Shown: in pieces, positions 1 through 7,522 of the stretch
Position numbering within the stretch: the stretch's first letter is position 1
How the letters are laid out: each line of letters opens with the position of its first letter
DNA from: Mesorhizobium sp.
GTDB taxonomy: Bacteria > Pseudomonadota > Alphaproteobacteria > Rhizobiales > Rhizobiaceae
NCBI RefSeq assembly: GCF_004963255.1
Contig: NZ_SUGA01000028.1
Coordinates: 1 to 64,000, forward strand
Direction: 5' to 3'
Length of the DNA: 64,000 bases
Notes under the pieces: generated by a model
Told to the model about the DNA's origin: nothing
Seen by the model: the letters and a program-made list of their open reading frames with translations, nothing else
Databases searched by the model: none
Position numbers and translations under genes: made by a program

Positions 1-6
1 CACCCC

Positions 7-58
7 TCATCCGTCCGAGCTTCGCTCGGCCACCTTCTCCCACAAGGGGAGAAGGGGA
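7..58. repeat. Rhizobial intergenic repeat (RIME-like), partial
   Basis: The segment has two short stems: CCGAGC facing GCTCGG, and CTTCTCCC facing a GGGGAGAAG-type arm. This is the usual look of the small palindromic mosaic elements of Rhizobiales. It lies just past the stop codon of the ABC exporter gene. A related copy is at 17662-17718. The call rests on the palindromes and on resemblance to the other copies in the window. Confidence 0.5.
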
Positions 59-66
59 CGCCGGCG

Positions 67-1950
67 CTAGCTCACCTCCGCCGTTCTTCTCCTTACAATC
101 ACCCCAAGCTCGTCGCTTTCGCGCGCGATGCGCAGGCGCTCTTCGGCTTCGGTCGCCTCGCGCTGGCGGTCCCACATCGAGGCGTAGAGACCGTGTTTGG
201 CCAGCAGCGCCGTGTGCGTGCCGCGCTCGGCGATCTGGCCATCCTTGAGCACGATGATCTCGTCGGCCGAGATCACCGTCGACAGGCGGTGGGCGATGAC
301 GATGGTGGTGCGGCCCTTGCTGACGAGGTCCAGCGCCGCCTGGATCTCCTGCTCGGTCTGGGTATCCAGCGCCGAGGTCGCCTCGTCGAGCATCAGGATC
401 GGCGGCGCCTTGAGGATGGTGCGGGCGATCGCCACACGCTGCTTCTCGCCGCCCGACAGCTTTAAGCCCCGCTCGCCGACCATCGACTTGTAGCCTTCGG
501 GCAGCTTGTCGATGAACGGGCCGATCTGGGCAAGCTCGGCGGCCTTGCGAACCTCCTCCTCGCTGGCGCCGATGCGGCCGTAGCGGATGTTGTAGGCGAT
601 GGTGTCGTTGAAGAGCACCGTGTCCTGCGGCACCATGCCGAGCACGGCGCGCAGGCTCTCCTGCGTGACGTCGCGTATGTCCTGGCCGTCTATCAGCACC
701 TGGCCGCCCTGCACGTCGTAGAAGCGGAACAGAAGCCTGGAAATGGTCGACTTGCCGGCGCCCGAAGGGCCGACGATCGCCACCGTCTTGCCGGCGGGCA
801 CCTCGAAGGAGACACCTTTCAGGATCTTGCGGTTCGGATCATAGGAGAAATGAACGTCGCGGAACTCGACCTTGCCGGAGCCGACCTTCAGCGGCTTCGC
901 ATCCGGCTTGTCGACGATCTCCTGGGGCACGTCGAGCAGGTCGAACATGTGCTCGATGTCGGTCAGCCCCTGCCTGATCTCGCGGTAGATGAAGCCGATG
1001 AAATTGAGCGGCACCGAAAGCTGGATCAGCATGGCATTGATGAAGACGAAGTCGCCGACGCTCTGCGTGCCGGCCTGCACCTCCAGCGCCGACATGCACA
1101 TGACGATGACGGTTCCCAGGCCGAAGATGAGACCCTGGCCGAAATTCAGCCAGCCGAGCGAGGTCCAGGTCTTGGTCGCGGCGATCTCGTAGCGCGCCAT
1201 GGAGCGGTCGAAACGCTCGGCCTCCATGCGCTCGTTCGTGAAATACTTGACCGTCTCGAAGTTCAAGAGCGAGTCGATCGCCTTGGTGTTGGCGTCGGTA
1301 TCGCTGTCGTTCATGTCGCGGCGGATCGAGATGCGCCAGTCGCTGGCCTTGACCGTGAACCAGACATACAGCCAGACGGTGACGGCAACCACGGCGACAT
1401 ATTTCCAGCCATAGGTGAAGGCGAAGATGCCGGCCGTCAGCGCGAATTCGAGGATGGTCGGCGCCGTGTTCAGCATGATGAAGCGCACGATCGTCTCGAT
1501 GCCCTTGGTGCCGCGCTCGATGATGCGCGACAGGCCGCCGGTGCGGCGCTCCAGATGGAAGCGCAGCGACAGCTCGTGCATGTGGACAAAGGTGCGATAG
1601 GCGAGCTGGCGCACCGCATATTGGCCGACACGGGCAAACAGGGCGTCGCGCAGCTGGTTGAAGCCGAGCTGGACCAGGCGCAGCACGTTGTAGGCGATGA
1701 CCAGCGCCACGGGCGCGAGCAGGAAGGACGGCAGCGGCGGCGGGGTCTTCGCGGCATGGGCCAGCGCATCCGTCGCCCATTTGAAGAAATACGGGCCGGC
1801 GACCAAAGTGAGCTTGGCGACGACCAGAAGCAGCGTCGCCCAGGTGACACGGGCTCTGAGATCGGCGCGCTCGGCCGGCCACATATAGGGCCAGAGGTTG
1901 CGCAGGGTCGTGAGGGTGCCGGCTTCGGCGGATACGGTCTTTTCGGCCAC
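67..1950 (-). CDS. ATM1/HMT1-type ABC exporter, fused membrane and ATPase domains
   Basis: A 627-aa half-transporter that should act as a homodimer in the inner membrane. The N-terminal 320 or so residues form a six-helix exporter domain of the mitochondrial ATM1 type. The C-terminal ATPase has Walker A GPSGAGKST, signature LSGGEKQRVA, Walker B ILMLDEATSALD and the switch histidine IVIAHRLS. This family exports glutathione- or persulfide-linked metal or sulfur compounds; the substrate here is inferred only. The GTG start at 1950 overlaps the last base of the ArsR stop codon (TAGTG), so translation is probably coupled. The adjacent metal-sensor-like regulator supports a metal or thiol detoxification role. 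Confidence 0.9.
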   Translation of the reverse strand: MAEKTVSAEAGTLTTLRNLWPYMWPAERADLRARVTWATLLLVVAKLTLVAGPYFFKWATDALAHAAKTPPPLPSFLLAPVALVIAYNVLRLVQLGFNQLRDALFARVGQYAVRQLAYRTFVHMHELSLRFHLERRTGGLSRIIERGTKGIETIVRFIMLNTAPTILEFALTAGIFAFTYGWKYVAVVAVTVWLYVWFTVKASDWRISIRRDMNDSDTDANTKAIDSLLNFETVKYFTNERMEAERFDRSMARYEIAATKTWTSLGWLNFGQGLIFGLGTVIVMCMSALEVQAGTQSVGDFVFINAMLIQLSVPLNFIGFIYREIRQGLTDIEHMFDLLDVPQEIVDKPDAKPLKVGSGKVEFRDVHFSYDPNRKILKGVSFEVPAGKTVAIVGPSGAGKSTISRLLFRFYDVQGGQVLIDGQDIRDVTQESLRAVLGMVPQDTVLFNDTIAYNIRYGRIGASEEEVRKAAELAQIGPFIDKLPEGYKSMVGERGLKLSGGEKQRVAIARTILKAPPILMLDEATSALDTQTEQEIQAALDLVSKGRTTIVIAHRLSTVISADEIIVLKDGQIAERGTHTALLAKHGLYASMWDRQREATEAEERLRIARESDELGVIVRRRTAEVS

Positions 1951-2285
1951 TAGTCTTGCCTTTTGGGTAAACTGCCGGGGCAGCAGGAAGCAACGAGTTG
2001 GTTGAGCGAGGCGGAGACGCCCGCAAGCGCGTTATGGTCGACCGCGTAGCGCGAGCGCTGGCGGTCGGCCTCGAAACGGACGAGCCCGGCTTCGACCAGC
2101 ACCTTCAGGTGCTGCGAAACGGTCGATTGGGCGAGATCGAGATGGTCGACGACCTCACGGCACGAACAGCATGAGCTGGCCGAGAGATGTTTCAGGATCT
2201 CGATGCGCGCCGGATGCGAGAGCGCCGCCAGGCGCAGCGCGATGGCGCGGCTGTCGGGACAACGGCTTTCGGGGGATTCGGTCAT
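1950..2285 (-). CDS. ArsR-family metal- or thiol-responsive repressor
   Basis: A 111-aa winged-helix repressor. LSHPARIEILKHL and the recognition region LAQSTVSQHLKVLVEAGLV are typical of ArsR/SmtB proteins. A cysteine cluster, SCCSCREVV, precedes the recognition helix, at the position where metal-sensing ArsR members bind ligand, and a second pair (SCCPG) lies near the C-terminus. Both suggest sensing of a soft metal or a reactive thiol species. The gene is followed by a one-base overlap with the exporter it probably controls. A near-perfect palindrome covers its own start codon, which fits autorepression. There is no strong Shine-Dalgarno site, so leaderless translation is possible. Confidence 0.9.
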   Translation of the reverse strand: MTESPESRCPDSRAIALRLAALSHPARIEILKHLSASSCCSCREVVDHLDLAQSTVSQHLKVLVEAGLVRFEADRQRSRYAVDHNALAGVSASLNQLVASCCPGSLPKRQD

Positions 2286-2306
2286 CGTCCATCGGCGATA
2301 GACGAT
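2284..2306. promoter_or_regulatory. Candidate ArsR operator
   Basis: On the minus strand the half-site ATCGTCTATCG, a central C, and CGATGGACGAT form an 11-1-11 dyad with one mismatch per arm pair. It begins inside the ArsR start codon. Position and symmetry suggest autoregulation of the arsR-exporter operon. This is inference from symmetry only. Confidence 0.5.
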
Positions 2307-2350
2307 GGAGGATGGGAGGGCAAGCTAGGCGGATGGGTAGCAAGTGTAAT

Positions 2351-2529
2351 CTCCCCCCTCGTGGGGGAGATGGCCGGCAGGCCAGAGGGGGGCGCGAAGG
2401 AACGAGATCGCTCAGGATCGCCGGCATATCGCGCAAGGTCGCGATTTGCGAAAAAGGACAAAACTTACGGGCCGGCGGGACAGCGCCCCCCTCTGCCCTG
2501 CCGGGCATCTCCCCCACAAGGGGGGAGAT
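2351..2529. repeat. Facing pair of rhizobial intergenic mosaic repeats
   Basis: One copy runs at 2351-2395 (CTCCCCCC...GGGGGAGAT then GGCCGGCAGGCCAGAGGGG) and an inverted copy at 2483-2529. Together they fill most of the 259-bp gap between the ArsR gene and the LysM gene. The same unit recurs at 28198-28356 and 30856-30933. No gene is visible between the two copies. Confidence 0.7.
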
Positions 2530-2544
2530 CAGCTAATCGCCACC

Positions 2545-4047
2545 CTACTCCGTCTTCGCCGGCGCGGCGGTCATCTGCTCGCCCATAGCCTTCATGTCGG
2601 CGTCCTCGCCTTCCTTGGACTTGGACGGCACCTTGAACACCTGGCCTGGCCAGATACGGTCGGGATCGCGGATCTGGTCCTTGTTGGCGAGATAGATGGT
2701 CGAGAAGCGCGTGCCATGGCCATAGACGCGGCGCGAGATGCGCCAGAGCGTGTCGTTGCGGCGGATGATGACAGCGCCATCGGCATGTTCGAGCTTCGGC
2801 GCGACCGTCTCAGCCACGTCGGTCGACGGCGTCGCCTCGGCGACCTTGGCCGGAGCCTCGGCAGGCTTGGCCGCTTCGGCCGTTGGCGCCGGCTTGGCTT
2901 CCGCCGCCTGGGATCCGGCGCCCTGTGCCTGTGCGAGCTTGGTCTCGGCCGGCTTGGCCTCGCCGGTCTTCGTCTCATTCGGAGCGACGGCTGCGATCGA
3001 CTCGCCGGGCTCGCGCTCGAACGGCACGGCGGCGCGGGCGACGACCTTGACGCCGTCGCTGTCCAGGCCGTCGACATGGATCGTGTAGTTGCCGACCGGG
3101 ATGTCGCGGGTCGCCTCGATCAGGAAATGCCCGTCGGCGGAGGTCTGCGCATCGCCGAGCAGGATGGCGTCGGCATAGGCGCGCACCTTGCGGCCGGGAT
3201 CGGCCGTGCCGGCGACGAAGATCTTGCTGCCGTCGATCTCGACCGCTTCGACGGCGATCTTGGGCTCGGCCGCAGCCGGTGCGGTTGCCTGATCGGTGGC
3301 GGCCGGCGCTGCAGCCGAATCCGACGCGGCCGGTGCGGGCGCTGCCGGCGCGGTCGCAGCCGGAGCCTGGGCTGCCGGTGCCGCCTGACTGGTGGCGGCC
3401 GGCGCCGCCGGCTTGGTCTCGGCCTGCGGCACCGTGATCAGTTGCGAGGCCTTGCCCGGTTCCTCGACCATCGCCAGCACCTGGCCGGTCGGGCTTTGCG
3501 GCACCGAGACGACAGCGGTCTGGGCCGAGGCGATGGCCGTGCCGCCAACCGTCTGGCGCAGCGTGATCGTATAGTCGCCGGGCTTCAGCGGATCGTCGAG
3601 CACGATGGCGAAGGCGCCGTCGGGGCCGGAATCGGTCGAGCCGAGCACCGTGCCGCCACTCAGGATCTCGACCTTGGCGTTGGGCGCGGCGCTGCCGGCG
3701 ACGACGATCGAGCCGTTGCTTTCGACGCGCACGACATCGAAGGTCGGCAGCGTCGGACCGGCTGCGGCGGCGGGCGTCTGGGCGGCGGGCGCCATTGCGT
3801 TCTTGTTGGCTGGCGCCATCGTGTTGGCCGGGGCCATTGTGTTTGAAGGAGCTTGAGGCACGCGCGCCTCGGTGGTCGTGCTCGAGGATTCAGCCGGTTT
3901 CGCATCGGTCTGCGGCAGCGCCGCGACCTGCGCCGGTTTCTGGCTGTCGATATAGGGATCGAGCGCGCCCGATCCGTAGGCGACCGCGGCTACGACGGCC
4001 ACGCCGCCCGCCGCGAACAAGAACGCCTTAGAAGGATTGATAGCCAT
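2545..4047 (-). CDS. LysM-domain, membrane-anchored envelope protein
   Basis: A 500-aa protein. Residues of about 9-29 (FLFAAGGVAVVAAVAYGSG) are a signal anchor. Long Ala/Pro/Glu-rich linkers then alternate with two bacterial Ig-like segments of the type VEILSGGTVLGSTDSGPDGAF and VRAYADAILLGDAQTSADGHF. The end carries a LysM module (NDTLWRISRRVYGHGTRFSTIY...IWPGQVFKVP), which binds peptidoglycan or chitin-like glycans. The protein probably spans or scaffolds the periplasm. It is monocistronic, bordered by repeats downstream and by a terminator-like hairpin upstream. The exact role is unknown. Confidence 0.85.
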   Translation of the reverse strand: MAINPSKAFLFAAGGVAVVAAVAYGSGALDPYIDSQKPAQVAALPQTDAKPAESSSTTTEARVPQAPSNTMAPANTMAPANKNAMAPAAQTPAAAAGPTLPTFDVVRVESNGSIVVAGSAAPNAKVEILSGGTVLGSTDSGPDGAFAIVLDDPLKPGDYTITLRQTVGGTAIASAQTAVVSVPQSPTGQVLAMVEEPGKASQLITVPQAETKPAAPAATSQAAPAAQAPAATAPAAPAPAASDSAAAPAATDQATAPAAAEPKIAVEAVEIDGSKIFVAGTADPGRKVRAYADAILLGDAQTSADGHFLIEATRDIPVGNYTIHVDGLDSDGVKVVARAAVPFEREPGESIAAVAPNETKTGEAKPAETKLAQAQGAGSQAAEAKPAPTAEAAKPAEAPAKVAEATPSTDVAETVAPKLEHADGAVIIRRNDTLWRISRRVYGHGTRFSTIYLANKDQIRDPDRIWPGQVFKVPSKSKEGEDADMKAMGEQMTAAPAKTE

Positions 4048-4109
4048 AATTTTATATTGCCCCCTTAGCCACCTAACGCCGGTCTAGCGTGTTTTCTCCA
4101 AGCTCACAA

Positions 4110-4131
4110 GAAAAAGCCCGTCCGCGGGCTT
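4110..4131 (-). terminator. Intrinsic terminator-like hairpin in the LysM gene leader
   Basis: Read on the minus strand, AAGCCCG, loop CGGA and CGGGCTT form a perfect 7-bp stem followed by TTTC. It lies about 63-84 nt upstream of the LysM gene start. It could stop antisense read-through coming from the LysR gene across the LOG gene, or act as a leader attenuator. Confidence 0.55.
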
Positions 4132-4166
4132 GACCCGGCCAACCGTCCCCATCACCAATCATCGTC

Positions 4167-4778
4167 ATGAACACGATTCGATCCGTCTGCGTCTATTGCG
4201 GCTCGTCTCCGGGCCGCGACGAGGCCTATATCAAGGCCGGCCACACGCTTGGCCGCTCGCTTGCCAAATCCGGGTTGCGCCTGATCTATGGCGGCGGCAC
4301 CAAGGGCATCATGGGCGCCGTCGCCGATGGCGCTCTCAAGGCCGGCGGCAAGGTCACCGGCATCATCCCGCGCTTCCTGATCAATAGGGAAGCGACCGAA
4401 ACCGCGCTCGACAAGCTCGACGAATTGCTGATCACCGACAACATGCACGAGCGCAAGCACAGCATGTTCGAAAAATCCGACGCCTTTGTGGCGCTGCCGG
4501 GCGGCATCGGCACGGTGGAGGAGATCGTCGAGATCATGACCTGGGCGCAGCTCGGCCATCACCGCAAGCCGATCGTCTTCGCCAACGTCAAGGGGTTCTG
4601 GGACCCGATGCTGGCGCTGATCGAGCACATGTCGGAGGAAGGCTTCATCCACACCGCGCATCGCGTGAAGCCGCTGGTGGTCAACGACCCGGAAGCAATC
4701 GTCGCCGCCATCATGGTGGCAGGCTCCTCGGTCGATGCGCCGACGGAGGGCGTGCAGTCGGTGATAGATAAGATGTAG
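4167..4778 (+). CDS. LOG-family cytokinin riboside monophosphate phosphoribohydrolase
   Basis: A 203-aa Rossmann-like protein of the LOG (lonely guy) / TIGR00730 family, usual length about 190-210. The signature PGGIGTVEEIVE (PGGxGTxxE) and the nucleotide-binding YGGGTKGIMGAVADGA are present. Family members release the base from nucleoside 5'-monophosphates, and some activate cytokinins. A plant-hormone role in this organism is not shown by the sequence. The gene stands alone on the plus strand, convergent with the LysR gene, with an octamer repeat array immediately after its stop codon. Confidence 0.9.
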   Translation: MNTIRSVCVYCGSSPGRDEAYIKAGHTLGRSLAKSGLRLIYGGGTKGIMGAVADGALKAGGKVTGIIPRFLINREATETALDKLDELLITDNMHERKHSMFEKSDAFVALPGGIGTVEEIVEIMTWAQLGHHRKPIVFANVKGFWDPMLALIEHMSEEGFIHTAHRVKPLVVNDPEAIVAAIMVAGSSVDAPTEGVQSVIDKM

Positions 4779-4784
4779 ATTTAA

Positions 4785-4872
4785 GGGAGTAAGGGAATAG
4801 GGGAGTAAGGGAGTATGTTGGGTGCCGCAAACGGCGCCTAGAATGCTTCCCCTACTCCCCTACTGCCCTCCT
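4785..4872. repeat. Octamer direct-repeat array facing a complementary array
   Basis: Four in-register 8-mers occupy 4785-4816: GGGAGTAA, GGGAATAG, GGGAGTAA, GGGAGTAT. A facing arm at 4849-4872 reads CCCCTACT, CCCCTACT, GCCCTCCT and runs over the last codons of the LysR gene. The two arms can pair as a long imperfect hairpin between convergent genes, so it may serve as a bidirectional terminator. A second array built the same way is at 48959-49077. Confidence 0.6.
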
Positions 4873-5736
4873 CAAATCCCCAATCACCACCCGCCGATCA
4901 TTCCTGCGCCATGCCAGATGGATCGACACGCTGCGCTTGAACCAGGGCAGGTCGCGGAAGGCGACGCCCGGAGGGGCCGCGCTGCGCAGGCTTTCCTGAA
5001 CCGTCGCCAGGCCGAGGCCGGCGCTGACCAGGCCGAGCGAGGTCAACGGATCGTTCGTCTCATAGGCGATGTCGGGCATGAAGCCGGATTCGGCGCAGGC
5101 CGCCAGGAACTGCGCGCGGTTGGTGTCGCCGGGCTGGCGCACGACGGTGATCCAGACGCGGCCGTCGAGTTGGCCGGGCGCGATGGCGACGGCACCGGCG
5201 AGCGGGTCGCCCTCAGGCATTGCCAGCACCAGCGGCTCGCGACGGATCAGCGTGCTTTTCAGGTCGGGGTCAGCCTCCGGCACAGGCGAATAGACGAAAC
5301 CGAGGTCGAGCACGCGCTGCCTCATATCCTCGAACTGCGCAGCCGTTCGCAGGCTCCTGAGTTGCAGGTGGAAATCCGGCCGCGCCCGGCGGAAATCCTT
5401 CAGCATCGCGGCGATCAGCCCGGCATGCACCGCGCCCTCGACATAGCCGATGGCAAGGCTGCCCGCGGCACCGCTGGCGAGGTTGCGGCCGATTTCTTCC
5501 AGCCGCGCCGCATTGGCAAGCAAGGCGCGTGCTTCGGCGAGGAAGGCCCTGCCCTCGGCGTTGAGATGGACGCGCTGCTTCGCGCGCTCGAAGAGCGTGA
5601 CGCCGAGCTGCTCCTCGAGCTGCATGATCCGACGGCTCAAGGGCGACTGCGAGATGTGCAACTGCTCGGCGGCGCGGCCGACATTGCCGGCCTCGGCGAC
5701 GGCGACGAAATATCTTATCTGGCGCAGGTCGAGCAT
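4852..5736 (-). CDS. LysR-family transcriptional regulator
   Basis: A 294-aa LysR protein. The N-terminal helix-turn-helix reads DLRQIRYFVAVAEAGNVGRAAEQLHISQSPLSRRIMQLEEQLGV, followed by a type-2 periplasmic-binding effector domain. The GNVGRAAEQLHISQSPLSRRI form resembles CatR/CbnR-like regulators of aromatic degradation. The divergent gene 118 bp away has a muconolactone-isomerase-like fold and is a plausible target. The effector is unknown. Confidence 0.85.
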   Translation of the reverse strand: MLDLRQIRYFVAVAEAGNVGRAAEQLHISQSPLSRRIMQLEEQLGVTLFERAKQRVHLNAEGRAFLAEARALLANAARLEEIGRNLASGAAGSLAIGYVEGAVHAGLIAAMLKDFRRARPDFHLQLRSLRTAAQFEDMRQRVLDLGFVYSPVPEADPDLKSTLIRREPLVLAMPEGDPLAGAVAIAPGQLDGRVWITVVRQPGDTNRAQFLAACAESGFMPDIAYETNDPLTSLGLVSAGLGLATVQESLRSAAPPGVAFRDLPWFKRSVSIHLAWRRNDRRVVIGDLRRAVGE

Positions 5737-5853
5737 TTTTCCGCCTCCAATTCCAAGTCCTCAAAGGTCTGAACTTTATCCTAATCAGTCTTGGACAGTC
5801 TGGACAGCCGGCGCGATATCTCCCCCGTCAACCCAACCACGAAGGAGAACGCC

Positions 5854-6144
5854 ATGCAGTTCTTTGCCCTGCTCAGCCGCAACACCCAAAAATTCAGCGA
5901 CGCCGATTTCGCGCCGCTGCTGCCGCCGGAGTCCGAGCAGCGCAAGACGCTTTACGTGCAAGGCGCGGTGCGCCAGATCTGGAACCGTGGCGACATCCCC
6001 GGCAGCGGCATGATGTTCGAAGCGGCCGACGAGAAGGAAGTGCGCGGCCATCTCGCCACGCTGCCGCTGATCGAGGCCGGCATGATGGATATCGCGGCGA
6101 TCGTGCCGCTCAACCCCTATCCTGGCTTTGGGCCGAAGCGCTGA
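5854..6144 (+). CDS. Muconolactone-isomerase-like / YciI-like small protein
   Basis: A 96-aa protein starting MQFFALLSRNTQKF after a good Shine-Dalgarno site (GAAGGAGAA). An upstream in-frame ATG at 5791 has no ribosome site. The motif AVRQIWNRGDIPGSGMMFEAADEKEVRGHLATLPLIEAGMM has the short alpha/beta barrel pattern of muconolactone delta-isomerase-like proteins. The catalytic role is not established. It is divergent from a LysR regulator. Confidence 0.65.
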   Translation: MQFFALLSRNTQKFSDADFAPLLPPESEQRKTLYVQGAVRQIWNRGDIPGSGMMFEAADEKEVRGHLATLPLIEAGMMDIAAIVPLNPYPGFGPKR

Positions 6145-6183
6145 ATCGAGCTTTGTTCGTGAGGTTGCCGTATATTGGCGACC

Positions 6184-6558
6184 TCACGGCCAGGCGTCCT
6201 GCATCGCGTTCACCGACAACCATGCGATCGCAGGCAACGCGACGAGCAGCGCCAGCCGCAGCCCGGCGGATCGCGCCTGGCCGGTTTCCTGACGCTGAAG
6301 CCGGCGCCAGGTCTGGAATGCCGCGAAGAGAATGAGCAGCGCATAAAACCCGGCCAGCATCCACAAGACCGCCCCACCGGATATCGGAATGCCGGCATTC
6401 TCGAGCACCTTGCCGATCAGCATCACCGGTCCGGCGACGAAGAAGGCAATGGCGATGCCGAACAGGAAGCCGATCATCGCGCCTGGAAAGGACGTCGCCG
6501 ACAGCGCGACCAGCACCGCCAGGAGGACGAGCAGAGTGATGAACGCGCGCTGGCTCAT
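6184..6558 (-). CDS. Small integral membrane protein of unknown function
   Basis: A 124-aa protein with four hydrophobic segments: FITLLVLLAVLVALSATSF, MIGFLFGIAIAFFVAGPVMLIG, AVLWMLAGFYALLILFAAF and LRLALLVALPAIAWLSV. A basic loop WRRLQRQETGQARS lies before the last helix. No catalytic motif is visible. It lies tail-to-tail with the preceding small gene and downstream of the GntR gene on the same strand. A longer reading in another frame over the same bases lacks membrane periodicity and was not chosen. Confidence 0.6.
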   Translation of the reverse strand: MSQRAFITLLVLLAVLVALSATSFPGAMIGFLFGIAIAFFVAGPVMLIGKVLENAGIPISGGAVLWMLAGFYALLILFAAFQTWRRLQRQETGQARSAGLRLALLVALPAIAWLSVNAMQDAWP

Positions 6559-6659
6559 GGCCCATTATTCCCCGATCGAACGCAGCGTAATGTACCAGTC
6601 CGGCCTTAACTGCGCGTGACAGCAGACCGGGACGACAGCCAGGTTCCGGCCTGAACGAT

Positions 6660-7376
6660 TCAGCCGGCACCGGTGAGTTCAGCGGCCGTGCGCACGCGGG
6701 CGAGCACCTCGCTCAGCATGTCGTGCATGGCCGTGCGGGCCCTTGCCGAGTCGCCGGACTCGATCTCCTTCAGCACCTTGCCATGCGCGTCGAGATCGCC
6801 CACCGGATGACCGAACAGCGCGTTGGTAGTCGGCACGCTATACTGCAGCGCTGTGTGGATCAGCGCCGAGAGCGGCAGGAAGAAGCGGTTCCCGGTGGCG
6901 GCAAGCACCGCTTCATGGAAAGCGGCGTCCGACAAGACCGGATCGCCCTGGCCGGAGGAGGCCGCACGCATCGCCTCGAAGGCCTCGCGGATGGCGGCGA
7001 TCTCATCCGGGTTGTTGCGGCTCGCGGCAAGTGCCGCCGCCTCGCATTCGAAGCCCAGGCGCACTTCCAGAAGCTCGATGATGAAGTGGCGCGGTGTCGC
7101 GCTGGCGCGCAGCCAGCCCAGCACCGCGGGGTCCAAGAAATTCCAGTCCTTCAGCGGGCGGATGCGCGAGCCACGCCGCGGGCGGGTGACCAGCAGGCCC
7201 TTGGCCCACAGGATCTTCACCGCTTCGCGGGCGGCGCTGCGGCTGGCGCCGAAACGGGCGCAGATCTCCTCCTCGCCAATCAAGGTCGCGCCGGGCGGAA
7301 ACAGTCCGCGGAGAATCTCGCGGCCGAGACTGTTGGTTATCTCGTCCGTCACCGACGCCGTCTGGTTGCCTGCCAT
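6660..7376 (-). CDS. GntR-family (FCD domain) repressor
   Basis: A 238-aa regulator. The N-terminal winged helix reads SLGREILRGLFPPGATL...ARFGASRSAAREAVKILWAKGLLVTRPRRGSRI. An all-helical FCD effector domain follows, with DAAFHEAVLAATGNRFFLPL. FCD-type regulators usually bind sugar acids such as gluconate, galactonate or hexuronates. It is divergent from the idnD-idnO-like pair, and the gap carries a dyad, so it most likely controls those genes and itself. The stop codon overlaps no neighbour. Confidence 0.88.
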   Translation of the reverse strand: MAGNQTASVTDEITNSLGREILRGLFPPGATLIGEEEICARFGASRSAAREAVKILWAKGLLVTRPRRGSRIRPLKDWNFLDPAVLGWLRASATPRHFIIELLEVRLGFECEAAALAASRNNPDEIAAIREAFEAMRAASSGQGDPVLSDAAFHEAVLAATGNRFFLPLSALIHTALQYSVPTTNALFGHPVGDLDAHGKVLKEIESGDSARARTAMHDMLSEVLARVRTAAELTGAG

Positions 7377-7445
7377 TTGTCCTGGACCATTCAGTCTGCC
7401 AACAACCGTCGGTGTTACCTCACCAAGCCGAACCTGTCCATATCA

Positions 7446-7464
7446 TCTGATTTGTCAGATAAAT
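7446..7464. promoter_or_regulatory. Candidate GntR operator between gntR and idnD
   Basis: ATCTGA, spacer TTTG, TCAGAT is a perfect 6-bp inverted repeat at 7446-7461. It overlaps a second dyad, TTTGTC-A-GATAAA (7452-7464, one mismatch). It sits 70 bp upstream of the GntR start and about 60 bp upstream of idnD, where a shared operator would be expected. Confidence 0.5.
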
Positions 7465-7522
7465 GCAGTTGAAGGCATCGCAGGTTTCCTGTTAGCTGTT
7501 GGGGAAACAGCGGAGAGCCGGT

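Noticed and set aside
850..1953. Plus-strand frame of 367 codons across the ABC exporter gene
   Set aside because: Antisense shadow of a clear ABC exporter; no domain pattern and no ribosome site.
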